Of a DNA stretch of 64,000 bases, positions 52,490-61,408 are shown piece by piece; within the stretch, counting starts at the first letter, position 1, and every line of letters starts with the position of its first letter. The position numbers and the translations under genes were made by a program. Under the pieces are notes generated by a model. It was not told the DNA's origin, made no database searches, and saw nothing but the letters and a program-made list of their open reading frames with translations. The stretch comes from Acidobacteriota bacterium (lineage in GTDB: Bacteria > Acidobacteriota > Blastocatellia > HR10): NCBI GenBank assembly GCA_030550025.1, contig JAUQQC010000007.1, positions 95,198 through 159,197 of the forward strand, read 5' to 3'.

Positions 52490-53419
52490 CTACTGTCCGA
52501 GCAAGCGAAGCAAGATGGCCTTCTCGATGTGGAGGCGATTCTCCGCTTGATCGAAGACGATGCTCTGCGGTCCGTCAATGACCTCGTCGGTCATCTCGGC
52601 GCCGCGCTCGGCAGGCAGACAATGCATGAAGAGCGCATCCGGGCGAGCCTGTCGCATGAGGTCCATCGTCACCTGAAAGGGGCGGAGGCGTCGCTCGCGC
52701 TCGGCCCGATGCTCGGGCGGGATGTGGTAGCTCATCCACGTGTCCGTGTACACGATGTCGGCCGAAGCGACCGCGGCGCGCGCCTCGTGCACGATCTCGA
52801 TCTCCGCTCCCGTCTCGCGGGCCATCGCCCACGCGCGTTGGAGAACGGTCGCATCCGGCTCGTATTCCTGACCCTCGGGGCATCCCACGCTCACGCGCAT
52901 TCCGACGGCAGCCCCGCCAAGCAGCAGCGAATGGGTCACGTTGTTGTGCCCGTCGCCCACGTAGGCGAGCTTCACGCCCTGGAGTCGGCCTTTCTTCTCC
53001 CGAATGGTCATCAGATCGCCGAGCACCTGGCAGGGATGCTCGTGATCGGTCAGGCCGTTGATGACGGGCACGCTCGCGTGCGCGGCCAGCTCTTCCAGAT
53101 CGGCTTGCCGAAACAGCCGCGCCATGATCGCGTCCACGTAGCGCGAGGCCGTGCGCGCCGTATCGGCGAGGCTCTCCTTCCCCTTCCCGAGCGGCGATGT
53201 GCTGAGATCGTAGTAGATCGCGTGCCCGCCCATCTGCAGCATGGCGACCTCGAACGACAGCCGCGTGCGCAACGACGGCTTCTCGAAAAGCATGAGCAGC
53301 ACGCGCCCGTCGAGCGCACGAGCGACCTGGCTCGGATCGCGCTTGATCTGCAACCCGTGCTCGATGGTCTCTTCAATCCACTCCCGGGGCCAATCGGCCA
53401 GAGAGAGAAGGTGCTTCAT
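52490..53419 (-). CDS. argF: Ornithine carbamoyltransferase
   Basis: 309 residues. Carbamoyl-phosphate site 'FEKPSLRTRLSFE' (usual STRTR with Leu for Thr), 'DHEHPCQVLGDLMTI', and the ornithine site 'FMHCLPAERGAEM'. Converts ornithine plus carbamoyl phosphate to citrulline, or the reverse in arginine fermentation. It is the last gene of a minus-strand run with carbamate kinase 13 bases upstream, which favours the catabolic direction (ATP from carbamoyl phosphate), but no arginine deiminase lies in the window. Catabolic OTC or another ureido-substrate transferase cannot be excluded. Confidence 0.85.
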   Translation of the reverse strand: MKHLLSLADWPREWIEETIEHGLQIKRDPSQVARALDGRVLLMLFEKPSLRTRLSFEVAMLQMGGHAIYYDLSTSPLGKGKESLADTARTASRYVDAIMARLFRQADLEELAAHASVPVINGLTDHEHPCQVLGDLMTIREKKGRLQGVKLAYVGDGHNNVTHSLLLGGAAVGMRVSVGCPEGQEYEPDATVLQRAWAMARETGAEIEIVHEARAAVASADIVYTDTWMSYHIPPEHRAERERRLRPFQVTMDLMRQARPDALFMHCLPAERGAEMTDEVIDGPQSIVFDQAENRLHIEKAILLRLLGQ

Positions 53420-53432
53420 CGCCTCATCCTCC

Positions 53433-54374
53433 TCATTCGGGGTAAATGTGCGTGCCCGTGTGGCCGCGAAAGGCCGCGAGCACGACTTCCGGTCGCGTGA
53501 TGATGACCTCGCGTCCGCCGCGCTGGAGAAATGCGATGGCGGCTTCGATCTTCGGCCCCATGCTTCCGGGAGCGAAATGGCCTTCGGCCAGGTATCGTCG
53601 CGCGTCTTCGAGCGTCATTCGCTCGATGTCTCGCTCCTGGGGCGTGCCGAAGTTGAGTTTGACCTTCTCGACGGCCGTGAGATCGAGCAGTCGGTCGGCT
53701 CGGAGCGTCGTCGCCAATAGACTCGACGCCAGGTCCTTATCCACAACGGCTTCGATGCCGACGAGCGTCCCGTCCTCGACGAGCGCCACGGGAATGCCTC
53801 CGCCGCCGGCGACGATGACGATGACGCCGCTCTCGAAAAGCCGAAGGATCACCTCCTGCTCGACCAAACGAAGCGGCACCGGCGAGGGAACGACGCGCCG
53901 ATAGCCTCGATGGGCATCTTCCATGAGCGTGTATCCCTTGCGCCGCAACTCCTCGGCTTGCGCCGCCGTGTAGAACGGGCCGATGGGTTTGGTCGGCGAG
54001 TGGAGGCGAGGATCCTGCCGATCCACGACGACCTGCGTGAGGACGGTCGCCACCGGACGCGCGATGCCGCTTCGGCGAAGCAGATTGTGGAGGGTGCGTT
54101 GAATGAGATACCCCATCTCGCCCTGCGATTGCGCGACGCAGACATCGAGCGGCAGGTCGTAGGCCTTCCCGCGCGCCTCTTCAGCGCGGATGACGATATT
54201 GCCGACCTGCGGGCCGTTGCCATGCGTGAGCGCGATCCGATGTCCTTCGCGGATCAATTCGACCACGCCGCCGAGCGACTCTTCCAGATTGGCGAGTTGC
54301 TCGGGGATCGTTCCGGCTTGTCCCGGTTTGATCAAAGCGTTGCCGCCAAGTGCGATGACGAGGCGTTCGCTCAT
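53433..54374 (-). CDS. arcC: Carbamate kinase
   Basis: 313 residues. 'VIALGGNALIKPGQ', 'ALTHGNGPQVGN', 'IVIVAGGGGIPV', 'IEAVVDKDLASSLLA' and 'FAPGSMGPKIEAAIAF' are the family's core motifs. Transfers phosphate from carbamoyl phosphate to ADP. The ATG overlaps the stop of the upstream GTPase-like gene by one base, so the two are coupled. Together with the downstream carbamoyltransferase it forms a substrate-level ATP-yielding pair. Confidence 0.9.
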   Translation of the reverse strand: MSERLVIALGGNALIKPGQAGTIPEQLANLEESLGGVVELIREGHRIALTHGNGPQVGNIVIRAEEARGKAYDLPLDVCVAQSQGEMGYLIQRTLHNLLRRSGIARPVATVLTQVVVDRQDPRLHSPTKPIGPFYTAAQAEELRRKGYTLMEDAHRGYRRVVPSPVPLRLVEQEVILRLFESGVIVIVAGGGGIPVALVEDGTLVGIEAVVDKDLASSLLATTLRADRLLDLTAVEKVKLNFGTPQERDIERMTLEDARRYLAEGHFAPGSMGPKIEAAIAFLQRGGREVIITRPEVVLAAFRGHTGTHIYPE

Positions 54375-55702
54375 CAGGCGTTCACCGTCGTGAGGAAATC
54401 TCGGAGGACATCGCCGAGCGTCGGCGGACCGACTTCCTCCAGCTCATACGCGACGCGACAGGTGGGATGTCGGATCTGCAAGACGCGGCGCAGATCCACC
54501 GGCGTGGCCACGAGCACGACATCGCACGGCGTGCGGTTGATCGTCTCCTCCAGCTCGCGCATCTGCTCGGCGCCGTAGCCCATGGCCGGCAGCAGCGGCC
54601 CGATATGCGGATATTCGGCGAACGTCTCCCGAATGCTCCCGACGGCATACGGACGAGGATCCACCAGCTCGCGCGCGCCGTACTGTCGCGCGGCGAGCAC
54701 GCCGGCCCCATAGCTCATCTCGCCGTGCGTCAGCGTCGGCCCATCTTCGACGACGAGCACGCGCCGATGGCGAATCGCCTCGGGCGCATCCACGACGATC
54801 GGCAGGTTCGCCTCGATGACGAGGGCGTTCGGATTGAACGTGCGGATATTGCGTCGCACGACGTCCACATCTTCGGGTCGCGCCGTATTGACCTTGCTGA
54901 TGATGAGAATGTCGGCCCGCAGGAAGTTCACCTCGCCGGGAAAATACGTGCGTTCGTGTCCGGGCCGATGCGGGTCCACGAGCACGATCTCCAGATCGGG
55001 AACGAAGAAGGGGAGATCGTTATTCCCTCCGTCCCAGACGAGAACATCGGCTTCTGCCTCCGCCTGGCGCAAGATGCGCGCGTAATCCACGCCGGCGTAA
55101 ACGATCACGCCGTTGCGCAGGTGCGGCTCGTATTCCTCCATCTCCTCGATGGTGCAGTTGTAGCGGCGGAGATCGTCGAGCGTCTCGAACCGTTGCACGA
55201 CCTGCTGGGAGAGATCGCCATAGGGCATGGGGTGACGCACGACGACGACGCGGCGCCCCATCTCGCGGAGCAGCCGGGCGATCTTGCGACTCGCCGGACT
55301 CTTGCCGCAGCCCGTGCGCACGGCGCAGACGGAGATGACGGGCCGGTGCGCCCGCAGCATGGTCGCCCGCGCGCCGAGCAACCGGAAGTCGGCGCCTCGC
55401 GCCAGCGCCCGCGCCGCCGCGTGCATGACGTGCTCGTGCGAAACATCGCTGTAAGAGAAGACGACCTGGTCAATCGCGTACTCCTCGATCAATCGTTCCA
55501 ATTCGTCTTCCGGGTAGATGGGCACGCCTTCGGGATACAGCTCGCCAGCCAGTTCCGGCGGATAGCGCCGCCCCTCGATGTTCGGAATCTGCGCCGCCGT
55601 GAAGGCGACCACGTCGTACTGCGGGTTGTCCCGAAAAACGACGTTGAAGTTGTGAAAGTCCCGACCGGCTGCTCCCATGATCAGAACGCGCGTGCGCTTC
55701 AT
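54374..55702 (-). CDS. Cyclic 2,3-diphosphoglycerate synthetase-like P-loop protein
   Basis: 442 residues from ATG 55702 behind AGGAGAG ('MKRTRVLIMGAAGRDFHNFN'). N-terminal Rossmann-like domain, then a P-loop NTPase domain with 'VRTGCGKSPASRKIARLL' and 'DVLVWDGGNNDLPFF'. This is the family named after methanogen cyclic 2,3-diphosphoglycerate synthetase, but bacterial members beside carbamate kinase are common and probably do something else. The coupling with carbamate kinase suggests a role in carbamoyl-phosphate or ureide metabolism. Real function unknown. Confidence 0.75.
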   Translation of the reverse strand: MKRTRVLIMGAAGRDFHNFNVVFRDNPQYDVVAFTAAQIPNIEGRRYPPELAGELYPEGVPIYPEDELERLIEEYAIDQVVFSYSDVSHEHVMHAAARALARGADFRLLGARATMLRAHRPVISVCAVRTGCGKSPASRKIARLLREMGRRVVVVRHPMPYGDLSQQVVQRFETLDDLRRYNCTIEEMEEYEPHLRNGVIVYAGVDYARILRQAEAEADVLVWDGGNNDLPFFVPDLEIVLVDPHRPGHERTYFPGEVNFLRADILIISKVNTARPEDVDVVRRNIRTFNPNALVIEANLPIVVDAPEAIRHRRVLVVEDGPTLTHGEMSYGAGVLAARQYGARELVDPRPYAVGSIRETFAEYPHIGPLLPAMGYGAEQMRELEETINRTPCDVVLVATPVDLRRVLQIRHPTCRVAYELEEVGPPTLGDVLRDFLTTVNA

Positions 55703-55751
55703 ACGTTCGCTCTCCTGGCGAGAAGCCATCTCATGATCCCGACGTCGCCCG

Positions 55752-57071
55752 TCAAATCACTTGTCCTTCCGGGATGACGCCGTTTTTGGGAATGATCACG
55801 ATGCCCTCCCGAATGTAATAGTTCAGTCCATCGGCGTGCCACCGTCCAGCCTCGTTCACGATACGCGCCCGAGCGCCGATGCGCACGTTGCGATCGAGGA
55901 TCGCGCGCCGAATGACGGCGCCTTCGCCGATCCCTATAGGCGGGAGGCCGCGCGCGCAATCCCGTTGCTCGTCCTCCGGCGAAGGGAAGAATTCCGCGCC
56001 GAAGGCGATCACCCCGTCTAAGTGAGCGCCTCGTCCTACGCGACTGCGGAGCCCAAGGATCGAGCGCCGCACCCGCGCGCCCGTCACCAGAGAGCCATCG
56101 GCGATCATGGAATCTACGATCTCGCTCTCGTGAATTTTGGCCGGCGGAAGATACCGTGGGCGCGTGTATAGCGGCGCATTCGGATCGTAGAAGGAGAGCG
56201 GCGGCTCCGCATCGAGCATCCGCATGTGCGCGTCATAGTAGGCGCTGATCGTGCTCACGTCCTCCCAATATCCCCGATGCCAATAGGCATAGACCCGGTA
56301 CCGGGTGACGGCCAGTGGCAGTAACTCCAACCCGAAGTCGAATGGGCCAGTGGCTTGCGCCAGGAGCGCAGCGAGTACGTCTCGTCGAAAGAGATAAATC
56401 CCCGTAGCGACCAGATACAGCGCGCCGTCGCTTGAGAAGCGAAGGTCCCTGAGGGCATCTTCGCGCGGCTCTTCCTGATACCACAGGACGCGCCAATCCG
56501 ATGGCTGGGGAGCATCCCCACGCGCGCCCGCGATCCTCACAACACCCCGCGTGCGCGCCACCGATTCACCGGCCGCGACGACGACCAGCGTGAGATCCGC
56601 CTCCATCTCCACGTGGAAGGTGAGGACCTCCTGCAGGGCGATTCGGCCGACGTAATCTCCTGGCAAGATCAAGACGTCTCGCGCCGGCCATGGTTCGAAG
56701 TGTCGCCAGGCGCGACGAATGGCATCGGTCGGACTCCGATACCAGTGCTGGCTCTCCGGCGTCTGCTCGGCCGCAATGATCTCAACGAATTCCGCCGATT
56801 CGGAGAACCGCCCGAACCGATACGTCTGCATCACATGCCGATTGAGCGAGAGGGAGTTGAATTGCGTGAGGACGTAGATGCGCCGCAACCCCGCGTTCAG
56901 ACATTGGCTGAGTGCGAGGTCAATGAGCCGATATTGTCCGATGAAGGGCAGGGCGGCTTTGGCCCGTTCCGCCGTCAAGGGGAAAAGGCGAGCGCCTTGT
57001 CCGAATCCCAAGACGATGGTCAAAACCTCTTGCCCGCGTGCGACCGCCACCCCATTCATCCCGCTTTTCAT
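55752..57071 (-). CDS. glgC: ADP-glucose pyrophosphorylase-like nucleotidyltransferase
   Basis: 439 residues from ATG 57071 (ATG 57059 also possible; neither has a strong ribosome site). N-terminal nucleotide-binding 'LGFGQGARLFPLTAERAKAALPF' is a variant of GGGxGTRLxPLTxxRAKPAVP, with 'YVLTQFNSLSLNRHV' after it. 'YWEDVSTISAYYDAHM' and the left-handed beta-helix near the C-terminus ('EGAVIRRAILDRNVRIGARARI') complete the family. Makes ADP-glucose for glycogen. The GlgC signature loop deviates (Phe for Gly, Ala for Thr), so specificity may differ. It is upstream of the GTPase-like gene by 49 bases. Confidence 0.8.
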   Translation of the reverse strand: MKSGMNGVAVARGQEVLTIVLGFGQGARLFPLTAERAKAALPFIGQYRLIDLALSQCLNAGLRRIYVLTQFNSLSLNRHVMQTYRFGRFSESAEFVEIIAAEQTPESQHWYRSPTDAIRRAWRHFEPWPARDVLILPGDYVGRIALQEVLTFHVEMEADLTLVVVAAGESVARTRGVVRIAGARGDAPQPSDWRVLWYQEEPREDALRDLRFSSDGALYLVATGIYLFRRDVLAALLAQATGPFDFGLELLPLAVTRYRVYAYWHRGYWEDVSTISAYYDAHMRMLDAEPPLSFYDPNAPLYTRPRYLPPAKIHESEIVDSMIADGSLVTGARVRRSILGLRSRVGRGAHLDGVIAFGAEFFPSPEDEQRDCARGLPPIGIGEGAVIRRAILDRNVRIGARARIVNEAGRWHADGLNYYIREGIVIIPKNGVIPEGQVI

Positions 57072-57192
57072 TGTAGCCCACGGCCTCGCTTGAGCGCTAT
57101 GAGCAACTCCGGCATGCGGGAATAAATCTCCGCCCTCGGTGTGTATGTCCTTATGGAAGATTTCCGGATCGAGGCCGAAGGAGGGGAGGGTT

Positions 57193-58434
57193 ATGAACGG
57201 AGGGGAGATAAGACGCACGAAGTTGCTCGCCCTGGGACTTGTCCTCGTGGGCTTCGGCCTGGGGCTTGGGGGGACGAGGGCGATTTCCCCCGTCCCGCAG
57301 AAGTTTCCAATCCAAATCCCCTTGGGGATTCCCGCCGATCTTTGGGAGTTGATGATCCCGGCCGATAACCCGATGACCGAAGCAAAAGTCGCGCTCGGTC
57401 GCGATCTCTACTTCGATAAGCGGCTCTCGGTGGACAATACCGTTAGTTGCGCGACCTGTCATGATCCGCGCTTCGCGTTCACCGACGGTAAGCCCGTCTC
57501 CGAAGGAGTCGGGGGCAAAAAGGGCGCGCGCAATGCGCCGACAGTTCTGAACGCCATGTTCAACGAGGAGCAGTTCTGGGATGGGCGGGTGAAGACGCTC
57601 GAAGAACAAGTCTTGCAGCCGCTCATTAATCCCGTCGAGATGGCTATGCCTTCCCATGATGCCGTCGTGGCGAAAATCCGTGGGATTCCCGAATACGCGC
57701 GACGCTTCCAGGAGGTCTTCGGCGGACCCAATCCCGTGACCATCCAGAACATCGCCAAGGCGATCGCGGCCTTCGAACGCACGCTCCTTTCGGGTGATTC
57801 CCCCTTTGATCGCTTCATGGCGGGCAATCCGAACGCCATCAGCGAGGCCGCTCGTCGCGGATGGGAGTTGTTCAAGGGGAAAGCCCGCTGCATCACCTGC
57901 CACGAGTTCAATCCATCCTCGCCGTTCTTCACCGACTTCAAGTATCACAACATCGGCATCGGCATGAAAGCCACGCAGAATTTCGAGCCACTTGTGCGAC
58001 AGATCCAACAGATGGCTCAGGAGAACCGCCTGACGAAGGAAGCGCTCGATCGGCTCGCGCTCACCGAGGGGTTCTCCGAGCTCGGGCGTTTCCTTGTGAC
58101 CCGTCAGCCGAAAGACTTAGGTGCGTTTAAGACCTCTCCCTTGCGCGACATCGAGCTGACGGCTCCCTATATGCACGACGGGAGCTTGAAGACGCTCCGC
58201 GAAGTCATTGATTTCTACGATAAGGGCGGCGAGCCTAATCCGAACCTCGACGGCGGGATTGTGAAGCTCAATCTCACGGAGCAGGAGAAAGCGGATTTGG
58301 AAGAGTTTCTGAAAAGTTTGACGAGCGATTGGGTACGGCGGGTCGCCCGCGGTGAGATCAAGCTGGCCGCCGGACCCACTTCCGAGAATCCGGCGCTACG
58401 CCTGGCGCGCGATTCTCGGTCTTCGAGGAGGTGA
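57193..58434 (+). CDS. Di-heme cytochrome c peroxidase family protein
   Basis: 413 residues from ATG 57193 behind GAAGGAGGGGAGGG. Signal segment 'LLALGLVLVGFGLGLGG'. Two heme motifs: 'VSCATCHDPRFAFTDG' near residue 95 and 'ARCITCHEFNPSSPF' near residue 235. 'RNAPTVLNAMFNEEQFWDGR', 'FKTSPLRDIELTAPYMHDGSLKTL' (Met ligand region) and 'LEEFLKSLT' are typical of the CcpA/MauG-like group. A periplasmic peroxidase or oxidative maturation enzyme. It starts a three-gene unit with a metallophosphoesterase and a second cytochrome c. Confidence 0.88.
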   Translation: MNGGEIRRTKLLALGLVLVGFGLGLGGTRAISPVPQKFPIQIPLGIPADLWELMIPADNPMTEAKVALGRDLYFDKRLSVDNTVSCATCHDPRFAFTDGKPVSEGVGGKKGARNAPTVLNAMFNEEQFWDGRVKTLEEQVLQPLINPVEMAMPSHDAVVAKIRGIPEYARRFQEVFGGPNPVTIQNIAKAIAAFERTLLSGDSPFDRFMAGNPNAISEAARRGWELFKGKARCITCHEFNPSSPFFTDFKYHNIGIGMKATQNFEPLVRQIQQMAQENRLTKEALDRLALTEGFSELGRFLVTRQPKDLGAFKTSPLRDIELTAPYMHDGSLKTLREVIDFYDKGGEPNPNLDGGIVKLNLTEQEKADLEEFLKSLTSDWVRRVARGEIKLAAGPTSENPALRLARDSRSSRR

Positions 58435-58439
58435 ACGCT

Positions 58440-59564
58440 ATGTGGCCCTTGAAATGGAAGAAACGGGAACAGGAGTATCGTCGGCAGCGCGAGGAATTCT
58501 TCGAAGCTGTGAAGCGGCTCAATCGCCGGGACTTTCTGAAGGTCGCCGGCCTGTCGGCCGCCGTCTTCACGGCCAAGACCGTCGTTCCACCCCATTCCTT
58601 CCAGGTCGTGGATGTCGTGCGGGCGGAACCACAAGAGAAGCCGCTCTTCCGCTTCGCCTACATCTCCGATACACACCTGTATGAGCGAGAGCTGAACGAA
58701 CGCTTCGTCAATGCGGCGCTCCGAGCCGTGCGCGACGTCAATGCCCTGGATCCACCTCCCGATTTCGTCATCTTCGGTGGCGATCTGGCGCAACTGGGGC
58801 AGCCGAAAGAGCTGGAGTTGGGGAAGCAGATCCTGAGCGAGCTGAAGGTACCGGTGAAGATGATGGTCGGCGAGCACGACTGGTTCCTCGACATGGGCGA
58901 GAAATGGCGCGAGTTGTTCGGGCCGGAGAATTACTCGTTCGATCATAAGGGCGTGCACTTCATCGTCCTGATGAGCGTGAACGAGAAGGACTTCTGGACC
59001 GAGCGGAATATGACGCCGATGGAGCGTATGCTCACGGTCGCGCAACTGGATAACCCCATCCAGAGTCGGTTTGAGGTGGGGGAAGAGGGGCGCGAATGGT
59101 TGCGGCGCGATCTGGCGAAGGTCTCCAAGGACACGCCCATCATCATCTTCTCGCATTCGCCGCTCTACAAGTACTATCGCCCGTGGAACTTCTGGACCGA
59201 GGATGCCGAGGCGATTCACGAGATGCTCTTCCCCTTCAAGTCGGTGACGGTGATTCACGGGCACACGCATCAGTTGCTGACGCATCGGATCCAGAATATC
59301 CACTTCCATGGGATGCTCTCGACGGCGTGGCCGTGGCCGTATGCTCCGGAGGGCTTGCCCAAGCTGACCGTGCCGATGGAGCGACCTGATCCCTTTGATG
59401 AAGCCGATGGAACAGGATGGGGGACTGTAGATGTGCATCGCGACGGCTACGTGGATAAGCACTACAACCTCTGGAGTCGGAATCCGATCACGGTCGCCAA
59501 GGCATATCTGGAGTCGTGGGGCAAGGAGGCCATTCCTCCGGCTCCCGAGTTTCCACCCTATTAG
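58440..59564 (+). CDS. Tat-exported metallophosphoesterase
   Basis: 374 residues from ATG 58440, five bases after the peroxidase stop, using the GAGGAGGTGA that spans that stop. The Tat motif comes late ('RLNRRDFLKVAGLSAA', after about 30 charged residues). Calcineurin-like metal site: 'YISDTHLYE', 'FGGDLAQLG', 'GEHDWF' (usual GNHD with Glu for Asn), 'FSHSPLY' and 'IHGHTHQLL'. Phosphomono- or diesterase acting outside the cytoplasm. Tight coupling with two c-type cytochromes is unusual for this family. Confidence 0.85.
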   Translation: MWPLKWKKREQEYRRQREEFFEAVKRLNRRDFLKVAGLSAAVFTAKTVVPPHSFQVVDVVRAEPQEKPLFRFAYISDTHLYERELNERFVNAALRAVRDVNALDPPPDFVIFGGDLAQLGQPKELELGKQILSELKVPVKMMVGEHDWFLDMGEKWRELFGPENYSFDHKGVHFIVLMSVNEKDFWTERNMTPMERMLTVAQLDNPIQSRFEVGEEGREWLRRDLAKVSKDTPIIIFSHSPLYKYYRPWNFWTEDAEAIHEMLFPFKSVTVIHGHTHQLLTHRIQNIHFHGMLSTAWPWPYAPEGLPKLTVPMERPDPFDEADGTGWGTVDVHRDGYVDKHYNLWSRNPITVAKAYLESWGKEAIPPAPEFPPY

Positions 59565-59576
59565 GAGGAGGCCGCG

Positions 59577-60182
59577 ATGAGGACGGCGAAATTGCTCATT
59601 CTGGTCGTTGGGATCATCGGGCTCGCGCTTGTGGCGACATCGTTTGAGCGGCGGACGGTGGGCGCCCAGCAGTCCAAGGCGTCTGGCGGTTCCGATCGCC
59701 TCGTCGTGCAGCTCTGCGACGGAGAGACGAAGTTGGAGATCGCCGATGCCCGCGCTGGTGAAGTCCTGCCGCCGGAGAAAGCGCGCGAGGTCGCGCGCCG
59801 CATGATGGCCGCTTATGCTGAACAACAGGCGAAGCAAGTCTCCAAGTGGACGGCGCGCGATCGCCTGACTTGGGAGCGCGAGCAAAAGCGCGTGATCGAG
59901 GAGGGGTATAAGCTCTTCCACGATTGGAGAGCCTTGGGCGGCACAATCGGCATCTCCTGCGATATGTGCCACCCCGATGCGGCGGCGACGCATCCGGAGA
60001 CTTATCCGAAGTTCCAGACGCAGCTCAAGCGCGTGGCCACACTGCGCGATATGATCAACTGGTGCATCGAGAACCCGATGAAAGGCAAGCCCTTGCCGCC
60101 CGATGATCCGCGCATGATCGCGCTCGAAGCCTATATCACGAGCACGCGCAAGGGCGTGCCGCTCGAGCCAGGGAAGCATTGA
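59577..60182 (+). CDS. Exported monoheme cytochrome c (third gene of the peroxidase module)
   Basis: 201 residues behind GGAGGAGGCCGCG. Signal or anchor segment 'LLILVVGIIGLALVATS'. One heme motif 'GISCDMCHPDAAATHPETYPKF'. The region before the heme is charged and probably helical. No Met ligand motif is obvious. The style resembles SoxX-type or small periplasmic carriers. Probably serves the peroxidase and phosphoesterase module as electron donor. Confidence 0.8.
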   Translation: MRTAKLLILVVGIIGLALVATSFERRTVGAQQSKASGGSDRLVVQLCDGETKLEIADARAGEVLPPEKAREVARRMMAAYAEQQAKQVSKWTARDRLTWEREQKRVIEEGYKLFHDWRALGGTIGISCDMCHPDAAATHPETYPKFQTQLKRVATLRDMINWCIENPMKGKPLPPDDPRMIALEAYITSTRKGVPLEPGKH

Positions 60183-60191
60183 TGCGCACAC

Positions 60192-60219
60192 GGGCTCCGC
60201 GCACGCTCGCGCGGAGCCC
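60192..60219 (+). terminator. Hairpin after the cytochrome module
   Basis: Perfect 11-bp stem GGGCTCCGCGC / GCGCGGAGCCC with a 6-base loop, 10 bases after the cytochrome stop, between convergent genes. No U-run follows, so it may be a Rho-assisted or bidirectional block. Confidence 0.65.
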
Positions 60220-60387
60220 TCGCCTGGGGTGAGCGACCACCAGAAGCAAGTGACCAAGTGGGGTCGCGTGAGCCCAGGACAAGATGACGCCCCAAAGGGC
60301 GGTGACTCGTACGGCCTTCCGCACATCGGGGAACACCCTTTCGAGAGGGGCGGGGAGACTCGACGCTTCTTAACAGCGCGCTTCCCT

Positions 60388-61356
60388 TCACGAGAGCCGG
60401 CCACGAAGCTGGCTGTAATACTCGATCTCCTCCGGGTCTTCGATCTTGTACTTCTCCCAGATTGTGGCGTGGCCGCGAACGGTGCGCAGAATGTCGGCGA
60501 CCGAGGCGATGTCCTGGGGGAAGATGAGGTTGAAATTCACTCCGGGCGCTCCTTCGTACAGCAACCGCTCGACGATCCCAATCGTGATTTCCAGACCGAG
60601 GCGCGCAGCTTCCTCCTTGCTCCCGGCCTCGTCTAATCGCTCCATGATCCAGCGAGGAACCGGAATGTGCAGGCCCGTTTGCAAAAAGATGCAGCGGCGC
60701 ACGCTCGTGAGCGGGATCACGGAGGGGAGAATCGGAACCGCGATCCCATGCGCGAGCGCCGCGTCCACATAGCGGGCGTAGTTCGTGGGATCGGTGATGA
60801 TGTTGGCGATGATCCCCTGCGCGCCCGCTTCGATCTTTCGCCGCTGATAGGCCATGTGCTTGGAGAGCGCATGCGCGGGATATTCCGGGTGCCCGGCGAC
60901 GAAGATGTCAATCGCGTAGCCTTGCCCATCGCGATATTCCCGCAGGAGCCGGACCAGCTCGACTGTGGAGAACTTGAAGGCGTCCACTTGGCGCGAACGC
61001 TGCGGCGTCGGATCGCCACGCAGGACGAGGACATCGGAGACGGCCTTTCGATCCATCTCGTCGGCGCGGCTATAGATGCTGCGGACTGAACCTTCATCGC
61101 GCGCCGTCAAATGGATGACGATCGGCGTCTCCGGCCGCCAGGCGCGAATCGTCTCCACGACCGCGAGCGGATTCATGCGGAAGCTTCCGCCGGTGCTGTT
61201 GGTCACAGCGATGCCCGCGATGTCGAAGTCCTTCAGCGCACGCACCATCTCGTCCGTCTTCACCATGGTCTTGTAGTTGACGGGCGGACTGATCTCGACG
61301 GTGAAGGTCTTCTCACCGGCGTCGGCTTTCGCGCGCAGTCTGCCAAGCAATGCCAT
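60388..61356 (-). CDS. metF: Methylenetetrahydrofolate reductase family protein
   Basis: 322 residues. TIM-barrel flavoprotein of the MTHFR family: 'FTVEISPPVNYKT', 'IVIHLTARDEG', 'VLVLRGDPTP', 'AIDIFVAGHPEYPAH', 'KIEAGAQGIIANIITD' and 'VPILPSVIPLTSVR'. Length agrees with bacterial MetF (~290-330). 'LVLRGDP' is typical where MetF reads 'LALRGD'. It lies convergent to the cytochrome module and upstream (in its direction) of nothing obvious. Reduces CH2-THF to methyl-THF; a methylotrophy or C1 variant cannot be excluded. Confidence 0.8.
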   Translation of the reverse strand: MALLGRLRAKADAGEKTFTVEISPPVNYKTMVKTDEMVRALKDFDIAGIAVTNSTGGSFRMNPLAVVETIRAWRPETPIVIHLTARDEGSVRSIYSRADEMDRKAVSDVLVLRGDPTPQRSRQVDAFKFSTVELVRLLREYRDGQGYAIDIFVAGHPEYPAHALSKHMAYQRRKIEAGAQGIIANIITDPTNYARYVDAALAHGIAVPILPSVIPLTSVRRCIFLQTGLHIPVPRWIMERLDEAGSKEEAARLGLEITIGIVERLLYEGAPGVNFNLIFPQDIASVADILRTVRGHATIWEKYKIEDPEEIEYYSQLRGRLS

Positions 61357-61408
61357 CGTTCTCCCTCGCCAGGTGTTTATCGGTTATAGCAGAAGCGCCG
61401 TGGGGGAT

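Noticed and set aside
52445-53500. 351-residue plus-strand ORF over argF
   Set aside because: Antisense shadow of ornithine carbamoyltransferase; its sequence is low in recognisable protein character.
54467-55777. 436-residue plus-strand ORF
   Set aside because: Antisense shadow of the P-loop protein; no motif, no ribosome site.
58215-60404. 729-residue minus-strand ORF
   Set aside because: It is fully antisense to the peroxidase, phosphoesterase and cytochrome genes, whose motifs (CxxCH, metal ligands, Tat) are clear. Long antisense frames are common in GC-rich codon usage.
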